From Planctomycetota bacterium (GTDB lineage: Bacteria; Planctomycetota; UBA8742; SKZP01; JAIOTL01), in contig JAIOTL010000354.1 of the NCBI GenBank assembly GCA_021106775.1, positions 1 to 20,833 on the forward strand: 20,833 bases of DNA, written 5' to 3'. The position numbers were made by a program, and so were the translations under genes. The first letter of the stretch is position 1. Each line of letters begins with the position of its first letter. Under the pieces are notes generated by a model. That model had not been told where the DNA came from, did no database searches, and saw nothing but the letters and a program-made list of their open reading frames with translations. Shown one piece after another: positions 15,574-20,833 of the stretch.

Positions 15574-17058
15574 ATGCATCGAATTTTACTGAATTTCAAG
15601 CTTCCTTATTTTTTAAAAGCCATCTTCGGCGTATTTCCGCTGGGATTGGGAATAATTTTCGGTATTGTCGGTCTGGCATTTTTATTTTTCGGACCGAAAT
15701 GGATTTTGAAAGAAGATGAACACTCAGCAATGAAGAAAACCGGGAGCAATAAGGAGGAATACACAACTAAGCAGAAAATGTGGTTGAGATTCACTTTTTG
15801 GGTTGGAATTGTATTTATCGTCATTGGTATCGGCTCCGTTGGTGTAACCCTTCTGGATAACAGTGATTTTGAGAAAGCTGCAAATGAAAAACATGCAAAA
15901 GCAATCGGAAGTATTGATGTAAGTATCACTGACCCGTCAGTTCAGCAAGCGCATGATCTGTTGGTGAATCAGGAAACACACGAATGGCTAAAAGACGGAC
16001 AGGCGTTTATCAATTTCAGAGATGCTCTGAGCGCAGCAACTATCAGACCGGAATGGGCAGGTCAAGACAAGGACTTTGCATACCGGAAAACATATTCAGT
16101 AAATAAGTGCAGAGAATTTATGCATTATATGAATTCACCGGAAAAAGTCGATTTTGATGAATTCAAGCAGAAATTTGGAGATTTCAAAACGATTCCGAAG
16201 CATGTACCGCTTAAAACGATTGAAGTGCCTTCATATGGCGTGATGGTTATGTTGGGTTTCCTGGCGGCAATACTTGTCGGGTATGCAAGGGCTAAGCAAT
16301 ACGGCATTGACCCGAATATTATTATCGACCTCGGAATTGTTGTAATGATTTCAGCAATTGTTGGTGCAAGGCTCTGGCATATTATCGAGTTTTGGAGCGA
16401 ACAAATTCATACAGATGGAACAACATTTTGGCAGGCGATGAAAAAAGCGGTAATGATTCAGCAAGGTGGTCTTGTGTTTTACGGTGGTATGTTACTTGCA
16501 ATGATTAGTGCTTCTGTTTATCTCAAGTTAAAAAAGCAATCAATTTTTCTCCATTTAGATTTCCTCGCGATTGTGGTTCCGCTTGGACACGCTTTCGGCA
16601 GAACAGGTTGTTTCCTCAACGGATGTTGTTTTGGGAAAACCTGCGACCCTTCTCATTTCCTTGCTGTTGCATTCCCAGACGGTGCACCTGCAACGGCAAT
16701 TGCTCAGCCTGTTTACGCGACACAAGGGCTAGCAGTTTTTGCCAACATAATAATTTTCATTTTGTTGACGATTTATTATGAAACACTTGCGAAAAAACGA
16801 GGTGAGACATTTTTTATGTATCTCCTCCTATACGGTATAAGCAGATTTATCAGTCATTTGCTGCGTGGTGATGTTCCACATTATGAGTTGTTCTTCGAAT
16901 TATCGAGTTCGCAATTACTTTCAGTACTTCTTTTCGTGGTTGGCTTGGTAGGAGTCATTTTCTTCAGATTCTTCCATGAAAAAGGAAAAGCAGCACATTT
17001 GGCAGGTATCGGCGATGTTGGTCCCTTCAAGAAAGTGAAGCTATCCGAACTTTCATAA
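15574..17058 (+). CDS. lgt: Lgt-like prolipoprotein diacylglyceryl transferase with N-terminal extension
   Basis: Lgt moves diacylglycerol from phosphatidylglycerol to the lipobox cysteine of prelipoproteins in the inner membrane. Here, 494 residues compare with the usual 260-290. The Lgt core is about 215-470: Y221 in PSYGVMVMLGF, QQGGLVFYGG (296-305), GRTGCFLNGCCFGKTCD (342-358), ISRFISHLLRGD (422-433) and SSQLLS. Relative to E. coli Lgt, the HGG histidine (H103) is Tyr303, the GRxGNF asparagine (N146) is Cys346, and the RxxxE motif reads R-F-I-S-H; GR343 and R424 are kept. GCC-type variants are found in several phyla and commonly annotated as Lgt, but activity is not assured. The extension has helices at 16-40 and 70-94 plus a soluble segment (95-212). 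AGAGGA precedes ATG. Five in-frame TAA codons and a strong terminator follow. Confidence 0.8.
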   Translation: MHRILLNFKLPYFLKAIFGVFPLGLGIIFGIVGLAFLFFGPKWILKEDEHSAMKKTGSNKEEYTTKQKMWLRFTFWVGIVFIVIGIGSVGVTLLDNSDFEKAANEKHAKAIGSIDVSITDPSVQQAHDLLVNQETHEWLKDGQAFINFRDALSAATIRPEWAGQDKDFAYRKTYSVNKCREFMHYMNSPEKVDFDEFKQKFGDFKTIPKHVPLKTIEVPSYGVMVMLGFLAAILVGYARAKQYGIDPNIIIDLGIVVMISAIVGARLWHIIEFWSEQIHTDGTTFWQAMKKAVMIQQGGLVFYGGMLLAMISASVYLKLKKQSIFLHLDFLAIVVPLGHAFGRTGCFLNGCCFGKTCDPSHFLAVAFPDGAPATAIAQPVYATQGLAVFANIIIFILLTIYYETLAKKRGETFFMYLLLYGISRFISHLLRGDVPHYELFFELSSSQLLSVLLFVVGLVGVIFFRFFHEKGKAAHLAGIGDVGPFKKVKLSELS

Positions 17059-17077
17059 TAATAATAATAATCAATAT

Positions 17078-17109
17078 AATCCCGTCAGAATGTGATGGGA
17101 TTTTTTTTT
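17078..17109 (+). terminator. Intrinsic terminator after the Lgt-like gene
   Basis: AATCCCGTCA pairs with TGATGGGATT (ten pairs, one G-U) around the loop GAATG. The run of nine T begins in the last two bases of the stem. It starts 20 bases after the stop codon. This is the clearest Rho-independent terminator in the window and separates the Lgt-like gene from the next gene. Confidence 0.9.
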
Positions 17110-17225
17110 AAATGCTGATTGTGATAAAATTATTAAATTACATATTCGCAATTGAAAAGAATTGACGCAATTAGAGTCAGTCTTTACAATATTTATACTG
17201 CATATATTTAAACACGGAGCATAAA

Positions 17226-20200
17226 ATGGCAGATAAAGAAAAAATGCCTCGTCCATTATTTGGACAGGTGGCTATCATGGCAGAGTTCAGTACGCAACAG
17301 CAGGTTGATGAATGCTTGAAAATTCAGAACAAAGGAAGAAGAGCGGGAACACATTTTTATCTCGGTACAATATTAATCAATAAAGGATATTTGACCGTTG
17401 ATAATGCGATGAAGATTTTGAAATATCAGAAAGTGCAGATAGTTCAGGATCCTTCAAACAACAATAGATACAATATTCACAGTTTTTCGGCGAAGAAGAA
17501 ATATCGTTCGCCAGAATCAACAGAACTTCTGGTGATTCCAAAATCAATCAGCTCAATTACAGTTCGTGGGGACATGGGACTAAAGAATATTAACCATGAA
17601 TCATCCAATATGCCTGTGGTTCCTGGTTCTTTGTTTGATATAGAAAATCTGAGTTATGAAATGGAACTTGGTGGAACTTCAGTTGACATAACTTCACTTA
17701 ATCTTGCAGTTGATCCTTTCGAACCTTCTGACAATGCAGTTTCTTTTGATGATATACCAGCACAGTCTGATGAACCGGTTATGATAGACCCGTTCAATGC
17801 GGATGATTTCGCTCAGGACCCTTTCGCCCAACAGGTTGCGGGATTTCCAACCGATTCGGAAATTGCGCATACTGATCCTTTCCCCGGTTCTACCGATCCG
17901 TTTACAGCACCTGATGACCCATTCGCATCTGCAATTGACATGTTCGGAGAGGTTACTGAAACTGATGATGAGCAGACGGAATTGCAGTCGAAATTTCCAC
18001 CACAGATGAATTCATCTTTGTATGTTGCTGGAAGTGAAGGTGTTCAGGCACGCCAGGAGGAGGATGAATGGGGTGACTGGGGTGAAAGCAGTGAATCGAT
18101 TGATAATGTTGATGATGAGAGTCAAAAGGTTGACAGAACCCTTGATGGACCTGTAATGGCGGAGTTAACAACAGAAGAAAAGGCTTCAACACCTTTGGAT
18201 TTTGACCTTGTAGATGGTGCAACTATGGTTGATCCTGATTCTGGGGTTGAAATGGGAAATCAACTTCGCGATTTTATGCAAAATGAAAAAATTGACCTCA
18301 CAGGACAGCCTGATGCGACAACGTTCGAAGATGCAGCAACAATTATGGATAAAGACGATGGTGTCAGCCTTGGAGAGAATTTGCAGGATAAATTGAGTAC
18401 GGAAAAAGAGCAAATACCCCAAGTTGGGGAAAAAGTTACGAAAAGCTACGATGAAGCCTTGGCAGCTTTTGATACTTCTTCTGATTCACCGTTGGACACT
18501 TTTGATAGGTCAGGATTTTCAGACAATGCTGATGTTCAAGATTCAGATCCTTTTGAAGAAACAAATATTGAACAGCCATCAGAGCCATTTGATAGTGAAT
18601 TTTCTGAAGATGTTTTTACTTCACCAATGCTCGATGAGGCTGCAGATATTGGTTTCGACGCAGGCTTCGAGGATGTATTCGGCGATTCGCAATCCTGGGA
18701 AGAATCTGAAGCATTCACAGATGAAGGGTCAATTGATGATATTGATTCTAAGATTTCAGAACAATGGGATGTGCCTGAAATAAAAGAAGAAGATATTTCA
18801 GCTCAAATTTCTTCAGGTGAAGTTGCTGGTGATATTGTCGGTGCAGAATTCTGGGATACTCACACACAAGATGAAAGTATAGAAGAAGAAGAAGAAATCG
18901 TAGAAGATTTCATCGAAATGAAAGAAGTTGAAAAAATTACAAAACATATCGAATTTGAATCACAGGCGGAGGATGCAAAAGGCATTAATACAATGGATTT
19001 GTTTACTCCTGACGGTGAATTGCAGCAGACAGTCAGAGAAGAATTAATGAAAGGTGACCAAGCAGACGAAAGTTTCGATCCTTTTACCGAGCAACCTGAA
19101 AAACTCACTCCGGTTACAGATGAAGATAGTGCTGAACTAATTGAAGAAACAATCGAAGACAAAGCAATAGTCGGAGAACTTATTGGCGATGTAGCTACAT
19201 CAGAAGGTTCATTATCCGGTGATGTTGCTTCCGCTGAGGGTGCGCTTGAAGGAGAAATTCTAGATGTTACGACAAAAGCTGGTAAAGCCGGTGATGTAAT
19301 TGACATACAGATAAAGAAAAAAAGGAAAAAGGACTTCGATTTTGTCGATGGATTATCACTTGATGAAATAACGACACTTGAGCAGGAAAAAGGATTCGAT
19401 GAGGTTTTCGAGGAACAAACTGATGTCGATATCATGCATGTCAAAGAAGAACAAACTGACCTTGATATAAAGCGTCAGTCAGGTTGGCGTTCGATGTTTT
19501 ATGGTCGCAAAAGTGGTGATACGAAAGCGAAAGTTAATGTTGTGCTTCTGTTCAGCTTTTTACTCGGTTTGACGATTATCGCAAGTGCTATGTCGCTGCT
19601 TGGCAATTTTATACAGCGTGATGGACAATTTATTGATAATTATATAGGTTATTTCAATGAAGATGTCGAAATTGAGAAAACTACAATTGACCCTGAAATA
19701 TGGAACGAACTTGAGACCGCAAGAAAACTCGCCAGGAATCTTGAATTCGACAAGTCATTCACAATGTTAAACAAGCTTGAGAATAAATACGCTGAGTACA
19801 AAGCAATTTTCCAATCTGAACGTGATGAAATTTTCAAGAAGCAAACTGAAACTGAGAAAGAGCTGATCGACGAATTTAACAATGCCATCGTTAGAAGCGA
19901 AGATTTGATAAGCATTCGAGAAGCCCTGTCAAATGTAACGAGTTTTATCGCTAAATATTCTGAGAAACCTTATATCAATATCATGAAAGCTGACGATTAT
20001 GTTAAAAATGCGCAAGATGAAATAAAAATCATCGAGAAAGAGCTGCTTGATGCTGAAATACCCAAGGAATCAAAGTTGATTAATATGCTAAGAGTTATAG
20101 CAGCATGGAATCCTGCGGATTTACTTGATAACAAAGAAGTTTACGAAAAAGAAATCGATTTACATACTACATCTGTGAAGGAAATCAAAAACGCGCTAAA

Positions 20201-20819
20201 ATACTGGAAAGATAAGGAACCTGAAGTACACAAAAGGGTCAATACAAGGTCTAAGTTGATTTTCGATTTCTTTGATAAAGAGCTTCGATTGTGCGATTTA
20301 CTGATTAATGAAGCGGAAAATGAAGACATAGATATAAACAGCATATGGGAAGCAATTGACGCTGTTAAGGAAATTGAGAAATCTTTGAGAGGGTTTGAGG
20401 AATTTGACTCCGTGCTGAAAACAGATTGGATTTTGCTCAAAAAACAAGAAATCAACGATGAATATACTGATAAGGTTTATAGCAACCTGGTTAAGTTGTA
20501 CGAGCAAGCAAATAAGATATCAGAAACATCACCTTCAGAAATTAAGACAAAAATAGAGTTTTTGAGTAATTTGAACGAGAAGATTGAAGGTGCAAAAGGT
20601 CATAATCTGTCTGAGAAAATAAAAACCACCATCAACGAAATGCAGACTGAGATTGAGATTCTACTCACGGATTTGAGAAGAAAAGGCAATTATACGGAAT
20701 GGCGTAACATGGCGATAGTTTATATGGCTGAGAAAAAGTATAAAGAAGCACATGAGTATTTCGAAAAAATTTATCCGTTTGATGATGATGAAAATCCTGA
20801 TGAAATCAAGTTTGCATAG
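17226..20819 (+). CDS. Large single-pass membrane protein with MshEN-like domain and DPF motifs
   Basis: This 1197-residue protein matches no whole family I know. Residues 10-70 contain two successive helix-turn units, LFGQVAIMAEF...CLKIQ and LGTILINKGYLT...ILKYQ. The second fits the LGxxLxxxG...LxxQ pattern of MshEN/T2SSE N-terminal domains, which in some proteins bind cyclic di-GMP; the usual leading Arg is absent. Residues 130-760 are acidic and probably disordered, with eight DPF motifs (163, 188, 198, 217, 224, 231, 441, 618), a duplicated segment (327-355 and 368-394) and GDVAxxEGxLxG repeats (654-677). Basic residues (697-702, 761-769) precede a membrane helix at about 769-793, so the N-terminal part should be cytoplasmic. 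Residues 800-1197 are helical and charged, ending in a TPR-like unit (NYTEWRNMAIVYMAEKKYKE). GGAG precedes ATG. Fourteen bases after the stop the window ends; ATGTCGGTT at 20825 may begin another gene. Confidence 0.85.
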   Translation: MADKEKMPRPLFGQVAIMAEFSTQQQVDECLKIQNKGRRAGTHFYLGTILINKGYLTVDNAMKILKYQKVQIVQDPSNNNRYNIHSFSAKKKYRSPESTELLVIPKSISSITVRGDMGLKNINHESSNMPVVPGSLFDIENLSYEMELGGTSVDITSLNLAVDPFEPSDNAVSFDDIPAQSDEPVMIDPFNADDFAQDPFAQQVAGFPTDSEIAHTDPFPGSTDPFTAPDDPFASAIDMFGEVTETDDEQTELQSKFPPQMNSSLYVAGSEGVQARQEEDEWGDWGESSESIDNVDDESQKVDRTLDGPVMAELTTEEKASTPLDFDLVDGATMVDPDSGVEMGNQLRDFMQNEKIDLTGQPDATTFEDAATIMDKDDGVSLGENLQDKLSTEKEQIPQVGEKVTKSYDEALAAFDTSSDSPLDTFDRSGFSDNADVQDSDPFEETNIEQPSEPFDSEFSEDVFTSPMLDEAADIGFDAGFEDVFGDSQSWEESEAFTDEGSIDDIDSKISEQWDVPEIKEEDISAQISSGEVAGDIVGAEFWDTHTQDESIEEEEEIVEDFIEMKEVEKITKHIEFESQAEDAKGINTMDLFTPDGELQQTVREELMKGDQADESFDPFTEQPEKLTPVTDEDSAELIEETIEDKAIVGELIGDVATSEGSLSGDVASAEGALEGEILDVTTKAGKAGDVIDIQIKKKRKKDFDFVDGLSLDEITTLEQEKGFDEVFEEQTDVDIMHVKEEQTDLDIKRQSGWRSMFYGRKSGDTKAKVNVVLLFSFLLGLTIIASAMSLLGNFIQRDGQFIDNYIGYFNEDVEIEKTTIDPEIWNELETARKLARNLEFDKSFTMLNKLENKYAEYKAIFQSERDEIFKKQTETEKELIDEFNNAIVRSEDLISIREALSNVTSFIAKYSEKPYINIMKADDYVKNAQDEIKIIEKELLDAEIPKESKLINMLRVIAAWNPADLLDNKEVYEKEIDLHTTSVKEIKNALKYWKDKEPEVHKRVNTRSKLIFDFFDKELRLCDLLINEAENEDIDINSIWEAIDAVKEIEKSLRGFEEFDSVLKTDWILLKKQEINDEYTDKVYSNLVKLYEQANKISETSPSEIKTKIEFLSNLNEKIEGAKGHNLSEKIKTTINEMQTEIEILLTDLRRKGNYTEWRNMAIVYMAEKKYKEAHEYFEKIYPFDDDENPDEIKFA

Positions 20820-20833
20820 AATAAATGTCGGTT

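Noticed and set aside
15378..15719. Plus-strand frame of 113 codons overlapping the start of the Lgt-like gene
   Set aside because: It begins in the CTTAGTG repeat and overlaps the Lgt-like start in another frame; the composition is not protein-like and the Lgt-like gene has its own AGAGGA site.
17162..17199. TTGACG and TATACT as a promoter for the 1197-residue protein
   Set aside because: They are separated by 26 bases, too far for a sigma-70-type promoter; no better pair was found with confidence.
18860..19444. Long antisense frame rich in serine
   Set aside because: It is the mirror of the acidic coding region (GAA/GAT codons read as TTC/ATC and TCA/TCT); no start signal and the sense gene is well supported.

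Overview
The window is about 20.8 kb of AT-rich bacterial chromosome that I cannot place in a known genus. A diderm (Gram-negative type) bacterium is suggested by several exported enzymes with signal peptides, a prolipoprotein diacylglyceryl transferase-like protein and a bacterial RNA polymerase omega subunit. The intergenic spacers hold several short palindromic repeat families (GACAGGCAAGATGCCTGTC, CATTGCGAGCG...GTCGCAATCTC, ATTCCTGC...GCAGGAAT and CATTCTGAACGAAG types). These are common in uncultured PVC/Planctomycetota-like and candidate-phylum genomes, so I lean that way with low confidence. I see no insertion sequence, tRNA, rRNA or CRISPR array.

Left part (1-5586, all minus strand): an 892-residue protein with six zinc ribbons, an acidic linker and a TRAFAC-like GTPase; then a 1-kb gene-free island packed with small palindromic repeats; then a 552-residue protein whose N-terminus resembles GTPase-associated protein 1 (GAP1); then the first 62 codons of an exported protein cut by the window edge. 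The zinc-ribbon GTPase with its GAP1-like neighbour is the best candidate for a little-described system. Related GTPase/GAP1 pairs are predicted from comparative genomics to act in bacterial conflict or programmed-death systems, but nothing here proves that role.

Middle part (5739-12807): an exported M28 zinc aminopeptidase with a PA domain (+), a solitary enlarged OppC/DppC-type permease (-) converging on it, then a run of plus-strand genes: a two-module M16 zinc peptidase, the RNA polymerase omega subunit (rpoZ) and a Nudix hydrolase. The two peptidases and the peptide-type permease would fit a life on exported peptide breakdown and uptake, though this is inference from proximity.

Right part (12888-20833): a membrane-anchored YbbR/CdaR-like protein (-), then plus-strand genes for an exported protein of unknown function, an Lgt-like protein with a roughly 215-residue N-terminal extension and changed active-site positions followed by a strong intrinsic terminator, and a 1197-residue single-pass membrane protein. 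That last protein has an MshEN-like N-terminal domain, a long acidic region with eight DPF motifs, one membrane helix and a long helical C-terminal part.

Two spacers (1909-2907 and 14010-14326) share a dispersed element: a 17-base identical core followed by a mini-hairpin whose stem shows compensatory changes between copies. I have not seen this element described.
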